This document shows, in pieces, positions 1 through 7,518 of a DNA stretch of 18,275 bases. The notes beneath the pieces are model-generated. The model saw only the letters and a program-made list of their open reading frames with translations. It was not told the DNA's origin and ran no database searches. Source of the DNA: Chloroflexota bacterium (GTDB lineage Bacteria; Chloroflexota; Dehalococcoidia; GIF9; UBA5620); contig JAPLHH010000136.1 in NCBI GenBank assembly GCA_026389735.1, positions 1 through 18,275 of the forward strand, in the 5' to 3' direction. Every line of letters starts with the position of its first letter. Positions within the stretch are counted from its first letter, which is position 1. Position numbers and translations under genes: made by a program.

Positions 1-149
1 GTTTATATGGTCAAGGTGAGCTATAACCAGAAGCCATATCGCCGTATCCTGATGGAGACCTGGGGAGCCAAATGTGTGCCCAGCCCCAGCCAGGATACAA
101 AAATAGGGCGCAAAATCCTGGCTGAAGACCCGAATTCGCCGGGCAGCCT
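1..149. repeat. Direct repeat copy A (displaced internal trpB2 segment)
   Basis: Bases 1-149 match bases 495-643 at a constant offset of 494. Only two mismatches were seen by eye: A100 versus G594, which changes Lys to Glu, and C117 versus A611, which is silent. The match stops abruptly after base 149. The left edge is cut by the window, so the repeat may be longer. It is either a recent partial duplication or an assembly artefact. Confidence 0.95.
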
Positions 150-182
150 AGTCCATTACCTCCCCCACTTTTTTCCAAAGGC
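1..182 (+). pseudogene. Fragmentary 5' end of trpB2 (internal fragment fused to N-terminal remnant)
   Basis: Frame 1 is open from the first base and reads an internal TrpB segment (about 50 codons). It then crosses the junction at base 150 into the residues [12 protein letters not shown]. In TrpB2 proteins a stretch like FPKAxxxQExSxER directly precedes the IPEEV segment, so FFPKAC is probably genuine N-terminal sequence of the downstream gene. The rest of that gene ([12 protein letters not shown]) is in another frame. One inserted base near 187-190 (GCATGCATGGAGCAG instead of GCATGCAGGAGCAG) would join them as [14 protein letters not shown]. About 60 expected N-terminal residues before this point are missing and replaced by the repeat copy. 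Biological decay, sequencing error and misassembly cannot be told apart here. Confidence 0.6.
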
Positions 183-1400
183 ATGCAGGAGCAGGAGTTT
201 AGTAAAGAGCGCAATATCGAAATCCCCGATGAGGTGCTGGATATCTATAAGCTGTGGCGGCCGACCCCCATAATCCGAGCCTATCGCCTGGAGAAAGCGC
301 TGGATACACCAGCTAAAATCTTCTATAAATACGAAGGGGTAAGTCCGGCTGGCAGCCATAAGCTCAACACCGCCGTGGCCCAAGCCTACTACGGTAAGAA
401 AGACGGAATAAAGCGCTTCGCTACTGAGACCGGCGCCGGCCAGTGGGGCAGTGCTCTGGCATTGGGCTGCGCCTTCTTCGGCCTGGAGCTCAAGGTTTAT
501 ATGGTCAAGGTGAGCTATAACCAGAAGCCATATCGCCGTATCCTGATGGAGACCTGGGGAGCCAAATGTGTGCCCAGCCCCAGCCAGGATACAGAAATAG
601 GGCGCAAAATACTGGCTGAAGACCCGAATTCGCCGGGCAGCCTGGGCATCGCCATCAGCGAGGCTATAGAGGACGCCTTCGGCCGCGAAGATACCTACTA
701 CTCCATAGGTAGCGTCATCAACTCCGTCCTGCTCCACCAAACCATAATCGGGCAAGAAGCCAAGAAGCAGATGGAAAAGGTGGGCGTCTACCCCGATATC
801 ATCGTCGGCTGTATCGGTGGCGGCAGCAATTTCGCCGGGATGTTCTTGCCTTTCGTCAAGGACAAAATCGAAGGCAAGCAGCCAAAACTGCGCATCATAA
901 ATGTAGAGCCTGCAGCTTGTCCCAGCGTGACCAAAGGGCCTTACACCTGGGACTACGGAGATGTAGCTGGAATGGCGCCGATAGCCAAAATGTACACCCT
1001 GGGCCATACCTTCATACCACCGGGGATTCATGCCGGCGGTCTCCGCTACCACGGCATGGCACCGATAATCAGCCACCTTCATAAACTCGGGTACGTGGAA
1101 GCCAAGGCAGTGCACCAGGTGACAACCTTCCAAGCTGGAGTGCAATTCGCCAGAACTGAGGGCATCGTCCCAGCTCCCGAGCCGAACCATGGCATCAGGG
1201 TAGCCATAGATGAGGCCTTGGCTTGTAAAAAGTCGGGTGAGTCCAAGACCATACTCATAGCTTTGAGCGGGCATGGGCACTTTGACCTGGCGGCTTACGA
1301 CGAATATCTCACCGGGAAGCTCCAGGACTACGACTATCCTGCGGAGAAGGTAAAGGAAGCCTTGACCCATCTGCCAAAGGTAGAGTACGCAGAGGCATAG
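183..1400 (+). CDS. trpB: TrpB-like PLP-dependent enzyme (class II tryptophan synthase beta, TrpB2), N-terminally truncated
   Basis: This is a fold-type II PLP enzyme of the TrpB2 family, expected to condense indole and serine to tryptophan. Visible motifs are the Schiff-base lysine K60 in GVSPAGSHK, the catalytic-loop glutamate E82 in ETGAGQWG, and the phosphate-binding loop GGGSN at 212-216. The C-terminal SGHGHFD is also typical. At 405 residues it is shorter than most TrpB2 proteins, and the first in-frame ATG starts well inside the family's N-terminal region. No good ribosome-binding site precedes it, so this start is probably an artefact of a frameshift near 187 plus the displaced repeat at 1-149. 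No trpA or other trp gene is adjacent, which is common for TrpB2. The assignment to TrpB2 rests on the RPTPL-like and SPAGSHK context. Salvage of indole rather than de novo synthesis is possible but cannot be decided here. Confidence 0.9.
   Translation: MQEQEFSKERNIEIPDEVLDIYKLWRPTPIIRAYRLEKALDTPAKIFYKYEGVSPAGSHKLNTAVAQAYYGKKDGIKRFATETGAGQWGSALALGCAFFGLELKVYMVKVSYNQKPYRRILMETWGAKCVPSPSQDTEIGRKILAEDPNSPGSLGIAISEAIEDAFGREDTYYSIGSVINSVLLHQTIIGQEAKKQMEKVGVYPDIIVGCIGGGSNFAGMFLPFVKDKIEGKQPKLRIINVEPAACPSVTKGPYTWDYGDVAGMAPIAKMYTLGHTFIPPGIHAGGLRYHGMAPIISHLHKLGYVEAKAVHQVTTFQAGVQFARTEGIVPAPEPNHGIRVAIDEALACKKSGESKTILIALSGHGHFDLAAYDEYLTGKLQDYDYPAEKVKEALTHLPKVEYAEA
495..643. repeat. Direct repeat copy B (native position inside trpB2)
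   Basis: This is the partner of the copy at 1-149. Here the segment lies in its expected place in the TrpB-like protein, coding for roughly residues 105-154 between the ETGAGQWG motif and the middle of the PLP domain. Reading continues in frame on both sides, so this copy is the original. Confidence 0.95.
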
Positions 1401-1427
1401 CTTTCAGAGCAAAGGAGCTGTTTGCAT

Positions 1428-1466
1428 TTCCCCTTCCCCCTAATACCCCCACCGGGGGAAGGGGAA
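1428..1466. repeat. Perfect inverted repeat, 13-bp arms (hairpin)
   Basis: The left arm TTCCCCTTCCCCC (1428-1440) is exactly complementary to GGGGGAAGGGGAA (1454-1466), with a 13-base loop. It lies 28 bases after the trpB2 stop. There is no T-run on either side, so it is not a classical intrinsic terminator, though such a strong stem could still stop or protect trpB2 transcripts. It may equally be part of a dispersed intergenic repeat together with the sequence that follows. Confidence 0.85.
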
Positions 1467-1470
1467 GTGC

Positions 1471-1680
1471 AGACCTTTAAATTCTAAATCCTAAGCACCA
1501 AATTCTAAACAAATTCAAAGCTCAAATATCTAAACTCAAAATCTAAATTTTAGATTGCCACGCTTGGCTCGCAATGACAGGAAAAAGGCCGCGATGACAA
1601 AATTTGGGGAATTTGAATTTTGAGCTTATTTCGGATTTAGAAATTGGAATTTGAGATTTGGGGCACCTTTTTGGGGTTGC
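1471..1680. repeat. AT-rich intergenic repeat-like element with inverted repeats
   Basis: This stretch is non-coding, between trpB2 and the convergent hydrolase gene. A left block at about 1480-1517 (core TTCTAAATCC, then TAAGC, then CAAATTC) recurs in reverse complement at about 1608-1646, forming an imperfect palindrome around a centre. The centre holds a perfect 8-bp-arm palindrome (1540-1556, AATCTAAA/TTTAGATT). It also holds the motif ATTGCCACGCTTGGCTCGCAAT and the near-direct repeats CGCAATGACA (1570-1579) and CGCGATGACA (1591-1600). The composition differs from the surrounding genes. From memory, GATTGC...CGCAATGACA motifs recur in intergenic DNA of many uncultured bacteria, so a dispersed non-autonomous element is plausible. 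No ORF or transposase is present. Confidence 0.55.
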
Positions 1681-1685
1681 AGGGC

Positions 1686-2459
1686 TTATAGGGTGATCTT
1701 CATGCCTTCGTAGCCAATATCAATGCTGACTCCCAATTCTCGAGCTACTTCTTTAACTTCCTGCTCGACTCCCCTCTGAAATTGGGGAGGGATATGAATA
1801 ACGACAACACGAGGCAAATACCGTTTCGCCTGGCGGAACTGGATGAGCTCCTCTTTGAGAAGCTGAGCTGACAGGTGCCCGACGCTTTTTAAAAAGTCTT
1901 GAACCTCGTTGATGCCGGAAACCTCAATTATGAGCAACTGAGGTGAAATATGCTGCCAGCAAGCCGCCAGCCCCGGTCCAGTATCGCCAGTATAAAATAA
2001 GCTCTTGCCATCTTTAGACGTGACCTGGTAGCCGACAGAAGGCACCGTATGCTGTACCGGTACAGGCAACACATCATAGCCCTGAATATTCTGCCTATGG
2101 AATGGCTCAATAACCTTCAGCTGTAGAAAAGGCTTTTCCTTAGATGGCCATTTAGAGAAGTCAGCATACATCTTGCCGTCGAGCAGGCAGGAGTTAACAA
2201 CGTCGAGAGTCTGGCTCAAGGCATAGACATCTACCGGGTCTGGGAACGCAGCACCGTTGGCTCCCAGAGTGACCAAATCCCGTGTATGGTCGAAATGGTG
2301 ATGCGTCAGGAGAATTGCCCTCACCTGCTGCTGCTCAGACATCGAGAGGCTCGAGGTAAGTCCACCAGCGTCTAAAGCCAGAACACTGTCAATGAGAAAG
2401 GATACCAGCCGCAGCCCTTCAGCCTCGGTACTGTGAGCACCCAGAATCTGGACTTCCAC
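1686..2459 (-). CDS. MBL-fold metallo-hydrolase, possibly class II cyclic-nucleotide phosphodiesterase-like
   Basis: This 257-residue protein has the metallo-beta-lactamase fold. The metal-binding set is visible: H53-x-H55-x-D57-H58 (in THHHFDH), H137, D159 (in YTGDTG) and H222 (in VVVIHIPP), so it should be an active dinuclear metal hydrolase. The stretch IIEVSG...GHLSAQLLKEEL (about 177-205) resembles the class II 3',5'-cyclic nucleotide phosphodiesterase/RNase Z-like branch, but the substrate is not determined by the sequence. An Asp (D61) stands where a Gly usually follows the HxHxDH motif. No signal peptide is visible, so it is probably cytoplasmic. The start is supported by GGAGG seven bases upstream. 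It is transcribed away from the htrA-like gene, with 178 bases between the two starts. Confidence 0.85.
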   Translation of the reverse strand: MEVQILGAHSTEAEGLRLVSFLIDSVLALDAGGLTSSLSMSEQQQVRAILLTHHHFDHTRDLVTLGANGAAFPDPVDVYALSQTLDVVNSCLLDGKMYADFSKWPSKEKPFLQLKVIEPFHRQNIQGYDVLPVPVQHTVPSVGYQVTSKDGKSLFYTGDTGPGLAACWQHISPQLLIIEVSGINEVQDFLKSVGHLSAQLLKEELIQFRQAKRYLPRVVVIHIPPQFQRGVEQEVKEVARELGVSIDIGYEGMKITL

Positions 2460-2577
2460 TTTTTGTGCCTCCGACTTACAGATTTGCCTTGAGCCTGATC
2501 ACTTGTTGCACTGGTCTATTACCTTGTTAGCCAATCACACATTATGACCCAGCTAACCATAGGAATCAAGTCTGCTT

Positions 2578-2607
2578 TTGCCTCCAAACAAAGCTCTGTG
2601 CTAAAAT
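2578..2607 (+). promoter_or_regulatory. Putative sigma-70-like promoter for the HtrA-like gene
   Basis: TTGCCT (2578-2583) and TAAAAT (2602-2607) are separated by 18 bases, with an extended -10 TG at 2599-2600. Transcription would start about 20-25 bases before the ATG at 2638. A ribosome-binding site GGAGGA precedes that ATG. This is motif matching by eye only. Confidence 0.5.
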
Positions 2608-2637
2608 TTGACATGCTTGTAGTGGAGGAAGACAGCA

Positions 2638-3765
2638 ATGAAACGTATCTTTATTGCCCTTTTACTGATGAGTTTGGTAGTAGGCATAACTGGTTGCTTA
2701 GTACCTCTGCCCATCACCCCGGCACCATCACCCCCTGAGAATGAAACGCCAGCCGCTAATACACCCGGGCCACCAATAGACACAAGCTGGTCACCGCCTC
2801 ACCTAAAAACCGACGCTCCAACACTACCCAGTATTGCCGATGTGGTGGATAAGATTTACCCATCAGTGGTAGCCATAAGCACTGAAGTCGTGGCTCTGGA
2901 TATCTTTCGCACGCCACGAACACAAAAAGGCGCTGGCTCAGGCTGGATTATAGACAAAGACGGCATCATCGTGACCAACAATCATGTGGTTGAGGGGGCC
3001 AAGAAGGTAACCGTAGAACTGAGTGACGGCAGAATCTTCGAGGCAGACCCAAAAAATATACACACAGACCCGTTAACAGACCTGGCAGTCATTAAAATCA
3101 ATGCCACCAATTTGCCGGCTGCCAGCGTGGGCGATTCAACAAAGCTCAGAGTCGGAGACTGGGTAGTAGCCATCGGCAATCCTTTAGGCCAGGGAATAAG
3201 GGCTAAAGAAGGTACTATCAGTGGTCTGAAGATATCCTTAGATGTGGACCAAGGTCAGACTTTGGGTGACCTTATTGAAACCTCGGCGGCTATTAACCCG
3301 GGTAACAGCGGTGGGCCTTTAGTGAATATGAGGGGAGAAGTCATCGGCATCACCAGCGCCAAAATAGCTGGCGTTGGCGTGGAAGGTATGGGCTATGCCA
3401 TAAGCACCAAAACAGCCATACCAATCATCGAGCAGTTAATCAGAAATGGCTATATAACCCGGCCATACCTTGGAGTCCAGCTGTATACCGTTGACCAATA
3501 CGTCGCCATGGCAAACCGCCTGCCTTTAGATAAAGGAGTAGTTATTACATATGTGGACCCAGGCAGCCCGGCATCAGAGGCAGGTTTGCAACAACTCGAT
3601 GTCATCACTCGCTTCAAAGACAAAGAGGTAACTACGGCTGAGGAACTAATAGACGCTATACACGACTCCAAAATTGGAGAGGAAGTCAAGATAACCTTCG
3701 TCCGAGGCAACGAAACAAAGACGACTTCTGCCCGGTTGATACAAAGTCCGCCCCCAGAGGAATAG
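2638..3765 (+). CDS. HtrA/DegP-family serine protease, predicted lipoprotein with one PDZ domain
   Basis: This 375-residue trypsin-like protease is expected to act outside the cytoplasmic membrane in protein quality control. The N-terminus MKRIF...GITGC is a lipoprotein signal with C20 as the lipidation site. A Pro-rich linker (about 21-62) follows, then the protease domain with the catalytic triad H116 (TNNHVV), D148 (TDLAVIK) and S224 (GNSGGP). The oxyanion-loop sequence AINPGNSGGP is intact. A single PDZ domain (about 275-370: RPYLGV, GSPASEAGLQ, DVITRF) ends the protein. Most HtrA homologues are held by a transmembrane helix or are soluble, so a lipid anchor is a less common arrangement. 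Its 3' end faces ileS with only 25 bases between them, so no room is left for a clear terminator. Confidence 0.93.
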   Translation: MKRIFIALLLMSLVVGITGCLVPLPITPAPSPPENETPAANTPGPPIDTSWSPPHLKTDAPTLPSIADVVDKIYPSVVAISTEVVALDIFRTPRTQKGAGSGWIIDKDGIIVTNNHVVEGAKKVTVELSDGRIFEADPKNIHTDPLTDLAVIKINATNLPAASVGDSTKLRVGDWVVAIGNPLGQGIRAKEGTISGLKISLDVDQGQTLGDLIETSAAINPGNSGGPLVNMRGEVIGITSAKIAGVGVEGMGYAISTKTAIPIIEQLIRNGYITRPYLGVQLYTVDQYVAMANRLPLDKGVVITYVDPGSPASEAGLQQLDVITRFKDKEVTTAEELIDAIHDSKIGEEVKITFVRGNETKTTSARLIQSPPPEE

Positions 3766-3790
3766 GCCAGCCAACTTCAGCAATAGCCTC

Positions 3791-6700
3791 TCAAGCTGCT
3801 TTTTTAATACCGAGTGAGATTTCGTAATTGGAAATGCGAAACTTCTCGGCATGGCTTCCACCGGGAGATGCCGCTGAAATCAACTCCCTGGACAACGTTT
3901 CCTGCATGATATAGTCGGCAAACTTAGTCATAACCTCTTGAATCGAATCCCCACCTTGATAATAAGTAACGATATGGTCAGCGATGTCCAGACCCGCTGA
4001 GCGGCGCATGGTCTGTAAACGCCGTACCACCTCACGGGCGATTCCTTCAGCCTCCAACTCTGGCGACAATTCGGTAGCTACTGCCACCCAGTAGTCCCCC
4101 TCCACAGCAGAAGCATAACCATGTTTATCGCTAACCTCTTCCCCCTCATGAAATTCCACTTCTTTGACATTAAGTTCGTCTAATATCTGATAGGTTAGCT
4201 TTTGCAAAGCCTTCTTTTCGCCGGCTGACCTTACTTTAACCAATGCCTTGGACAGGGGCTGGCGCACTTTTATGCCAGCTTTAGCTCTGGCGGCACGCCC
4301 GAGACTGCACACCGTCATAGCCAGGCGGGTGGCTTCAACCAGTTCCGCATCTATTCGAGTCCGATCCGGAACAGGAAAATCAGCCAGGTGCACGCTTTCC
4401 ACGGCTTTGGAATCAACAGAGCCCACCAGATTCCGGTATATCTCTTCGGCAACAAAGGGCGTAAAAGGAGCTAGAAGCTTGGACAAGGTAACAAGACAAC
4501 CATACAGCGTAGTATAAGCTGCCAGTTTGTCAGCATCGCTCTGGCTTTTCCAGAAACGGCGACGGCTCCGCCTGACATACCAGTTAGAAAGCTCATCTAC
4601 AAAAGTTTCGACCTTCCGTCCTGCTGATGTAGGGTCATAATTGCCCAGAGCTTCATCTACATCAGCTATAAGCTGGTTCAGCCTGGAGATAATCCATTTG
4701 TCCAAGTCAGAAAGCGATGGTGTCCCTGCCGATTTGGGGTCAAAACCATCGATGTTAGCATAGATGACAAAAAAGGAATAGGTATTCCACAAAGTAAGCA
4801 GGAAATTACGCAACACTTCGGCCACTGCATCGCTTGAAAAGCGGCGGACATTGCCAGCCGGGGCAGCCGTAAATAAATACCAGCGTAAAGCATCAGCTCC
4901 ATAGTTATCAAGCACCGACCAGGGGTCAACCACATTGCCCCTGGCCTTGCTCATCTTCTCACCTTCGGCATCCAGGATATGCCCCAGGCAAATGACGTTC
5001 TTAAAACAGGGGCGGTCAAAAAGCAGGGTGGATATGGCGTGCAAGCTGTAAAACCAGCCGCGGGTCTGGTCAACTGCCTCAGAAATGTAGCCTGCAGGGA
5101 AGCTCCGGTTAAAAGCATCCTGGTTCTCAAACGGATAATGCCACTGGGCAAAAGGCATAGCCCCTGAGTCAAACCAGCAATCAATCACTTCAGCCTGCCG
5201 CTTCATCTTACCGCCACACTTTGAGCAAGAGAAAGTAATATCATCAACAAAAGGACGGTGCAAGTCCAGCGGCTCAACCAGCTCTTCGAGATTCGGCTTA
5301 GCTTTTAGCTCGTCTAAACTACCGATACACTCATAGCTGCTACAGTTTGAGCAGCTCCAGATATTCAGCGGCGTACCCCAGTAGCGCTCTCGGGAGAAAG
5401 CCCAGTCCACATTGTTCTCCAACCAATTACCAAAACGACCATACTTTATGTGCTCTGGATACCAGTTGATTTCGGCATTTCCAGAAAGAAGTGCCTCTTT
5501 CTTAAGCGATGTCCTGATGTACCATGTTCTTTTGGCATAGTAGAGGAGTGGCGCTTCACAACGCCAGCAGAACGGGTAAGTATGAACTATCCGCTCGCTA
5601 CGGTAGAGCAACCCCCTTGATTTGAGGTCTTCGAGGACAAGAGGGTCAGCATCCTTGACAAACTTACCGGCAAAACGATAAGTGCCAGTCATCTTACCAT
5701 CTAAATCCACAGGTTGGACAAAATCCAAGCCTTCACTCTTCCCAGCCTCGAAATCAACCTCACCGAAGGCTGGAGCAATATGAACGATGCCGGTACCATC
5801 TTCCATAGAGACGAAGTCGCCGGAGATCACACGATAGGTCAAATCTGTCTTCACTGGCTGCAGGGTCAGCATTTCATAGGACAGATTCTCTTCAGCAGCA
5901 CGGATGTCGAAACGCCTTCTTTCCACACCAAAATCATGGGGGTTGAACAAGGGCTGATATTCAAGCCCAACAAGGTCTCTTCCGTAGACAGTAGCTGCTG
6001 ATTTATAACCTTCAAGCCCGATTTTCTCTTCGAGCGCCGTAGCCAAAATGAGATAATCCTCAGAGCTCTCCATAATGCTGTATTGCGCCTCTGAGGCAAC
6101 GGCCAAGGCTGTATTACCCGGCAGCGTCCACGGAGTCGTCGTCCAGGCCAAGAAAAAGGCAGGCTTGGTCTGAGAAGCCGACGACAGGAGAGAATGAAGG
6201 TTTGTTCCTTTACTTAATGAACTGGAGATGAGTTTGAACTTTATGTAAACTGAAGGGTCTTCGGTGTCATCTCTATAGCCTAGAGCCACCTCATGGGAGC
6301 TGAGAGAGGTGCTGCACCGTGGGCAATGGGGGGTAACCTTATAGCCCTGGTAAATCAAGCCCTTGTCCCACAATTGTTTCAGCGCCCACCAGCAAGACTC
6401 AATATAGCTGTTTTCCAGTGTTCTATAAGCATGCTCTAAATCCAGCCAGAAGCCGATACGTTCAGTCATAGCTTCCCATTCCTTAAGATAGCTGAAAACG
6501 CTTTCACGACAATGGGCATTGAATTTAGCTACCCCATACTGCTCTATCTGGACCTTGCTGGTAAAGCCCAGCATCTTCTCTATCTCCAGCTCCACCGGCA
6601 GACCGTGAGTGTCCCAGCCACCCTTGCGCGGAGCATAGTAGCCTTTCATCGTCTTGTATCGGGGGATGACGTCCTTAAAAACTCGCGACAGCACATGATG

Positions 6701-6868
6701 AATCCCTGGGCTACCGTTGGCTGTTGGCGGTCCCTCATACAAGGTGAACTGCGTTGCGCCACGCCGAGTCTCGAGACTCTTTTCGAAGATCTGGTGCTCT
6801 TTCCAGAAACTGAGGATGTTGTTTTCTAACTGGGGAAAATTGACTTTGCTGCTTACCGGTCGGAACAT
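3791..6868 (-). CDS. ileS: Isoleucyl-tRNA synthetase (type-2-like)
   Basis: This class I synthetase charges tRNA-Ile. The 1025-residue protein has the HIGH-equivalent PGIHH (54-58), the CP1 editing-domain signature TTPWTLPGNTALAV and the KMSKS-equivalent KMSKA (638-642). It also has a tRNA-binding C-terminal part and Cys pairs (CSNC, CSKC) that could bind zinc within the insertion around residues 500-560. The overall length, the DQTRGWFYSLH stretch and the ANGSPGIHH form resemble the eukaryote-like type 2 branch, whose members often resist mupirocin; that property is inference only. The ATG lies two bases after the jag stop, so ileS is probably translated as the last gene of the rpsF-led operon. 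No promoter of its own is evident. Its end converges on the HtrA-like gene. Confidence 0.97.
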   Translation of the reverse strand: MFRPVSSKVNFPQLENNILSFWKEHQIFEKSLETRRGATQFTLYEGPPTANGSPGIHHVLSRVFKDVIPRYKTMKGYYAPRKGGWDTHGLPVELEIEKMLGFTSKVQIEQYGVAKFNAHCRESVFSYLKEWEAMTERIGFWLDLEHAYRTLENSYIESCWWALKQLWDKGLIYQGYKVTPHCPRCSTSLSSHEVALGYRDDTEDPSVYIKFKLISSSLSKGTNLHSLLSSASQTKPAFFLAWTTTPWTLPGNTALAVASEAQYSIMESSEDYLILATALEEKIGLEGYKSAATVYGRDLVGLEYQPLFNPHDFGVERRRFDIRAAEENLSYEMLTLQPVKTDLTYRVISGDFVSMEDGTGIVHIAPAFGEVDFEAGKSEGLDFVQPVDLDGKMTGTYRFAGKFVKDADPLVLEDLKSRGLLYRSERIVHTYPFCWRCEAPLLYYAKRTWYIRTSLKKEALLSGNAEINWYPEHIKYGRFGNWLENNVDWAFSRERYWGTPLNIWSCSNCSSYECIGSLDELKAKPNLEELVEPLDLHRPFVDDITFSCSKCGGKMKRQAEVIDCWFDSGAMPFAQWHYPFENQDAFNRSFPAGYISEAVDQTRGWFYSLHAISTLLFDRPCFKNVICLGHILDAEGEKMSKARGNVVDPWSVLDNYGADALRWYLFTAAPAGNVRRFSSDAVAEVLRNFLLTLWNTYSFFVIYANIDGFDPKSAGTPSLSDLDKWIISRLNQLIADVDEALGNYDPTSAGRKVETFVDELSNWYVRRSRRRFWKSQSDADKLAAYTTLYGCLVTLSKLLAPFTPFVAEEIYRNLVGSVDSKAVESVHLADFPVPDRTRIDAELVEATRLAMTVCSLGRAARAKAGIKVRQPLSKALVKVRSAGEKKALQKLTYQILDELNVKEVEFHEGEEVSDKHGYASAVEGDYWVAVATELSPELEAEGIAREVVRRLQTMRRSAGLDIADHIVTYYQGGDSIQEVMTKFADYIMQETLSRELISAASPGGSHAEKFRISNYEISLGIKKAA

Positions 6869-6870
6869 GC

Positions 6871-7518
6871 CTAATGCTTCTTCAACAGAATAGCCACCTT
6901 CCGCATTTCGCCTTCACCCATACTTTGGGTGATGACATCCGGATGGTCAGCCAAAGCTAAGTGAATAATCCGACGCTCATCAGCTGGCATAGGCTCAAGG
7001 GTTATTAAGCGCCGGTTCCTTTTCACCTGCTCTGCCAAACGCAAAGCCAAGTTCTGCAGCGACTCGTAGCGACGCTTCTTATAGCCAGCGACATCAACAT
7101 TTATCGGCACCCACACCTTCAGCTTTTCAGCGACTATCAGCCTGACAATATACTGTAGAGAAGTCAGGGTCTGACCACGGCGACCGATCAAAACACCAAG
7201 GTCATCGCCCTCAATATTCAATGTCACCGGCAATTCACCGGTGGCTGATTGGGTTGCAGAGATATTGGCTGCTATTCTCATGAATTTAATAAGCGCCTCC
7301 ATGACCTCATTGGCCACCTTAACTACATCGGCCTTCTCACCAGGCACAGGTAAAGGTTTCACCTTAATCTTGGCTTCCTCAGCCCCCATCCCCAAGACCC
7401 CAGACCTACCTTTCTTTAAGACAATCACTTCCACCTGGTCTTCGCTTAAGCCCAATTGCTCCAGTGCTAGATGAATGGCTTCATCGACTGTCTTAGCGCT
7501 TACTTCTAACTCTTTCAT
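6871..7518 (-). CDS. jag: Jag/KhpB (EloR) RNA-binding protein
   Basis: This 215-residue protein has the three Jag parts in order. The Jag-N domain (about 1-55) includes KKGRSGVLGMGAEEAKI. A KH domain (about 100-150) carries the GxxG-like loop LIGRRGQTL. The R3H domain at the C-terminus includes ADERRIIHLAL and GEGEMRKVAILL. Jag/KhpB proteins bind RNA and influence cell elongation and envelope growth, and are almost always encoded next to yidC, as here. The ATG overlaps the yidC stop as ATGA, indicating translational coupling. The linker between Jag-N and KH is short, unlike in some Firmicutes homologues. Confidence 0.95.
   Translation of the reverse strand: MKELEVSAKTVDEAIHLALEQLGLSEDQVEVIVLKKGRSGVLGMGAEEAKIKVKPLPVPGEKADVVKVANEVMEALIKFMRIAANISATQSATGELPVTLNIEGDDLGVLIGRRGQTLTSLQYIVRLIVAEKLKVWVPINVDVAGYKKRRYESLQNLALRLAEQVKRNRRLITLEPMPADERRIIHLALADHPDVITQSMGEGEMRKVAILLKKH

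Noticed and set aside
156..1370. A 404-codon open frame on the minus strand across nearly all of trpB2
   Set aside because: It is antisense to a gene with clear PLP-enzyme motifs, its product shows no recognisable domain, and its length follows from the codon pattern of the real gene.
2544..2738. A 64-codon plus-strand frame overlapping the HtrA-like start
   Set aside because: It is out of frame with the protease gene, overlaps its signal peptide and promoter, and has no recognisable product.
3778..3805. Possible terminator between the HtrA-like gene and ileS (CAGC/GCTG stem, then six T)
   Set aside because: The stem is only four base pairs with a 13-base loop, too weak to call.
4248..6829. 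Several plus-strand frames of 60-105 codons inside ileS
   Set aside because: All lie antisense within a complete synthetase gene and show no motif or ribosome-binding site.
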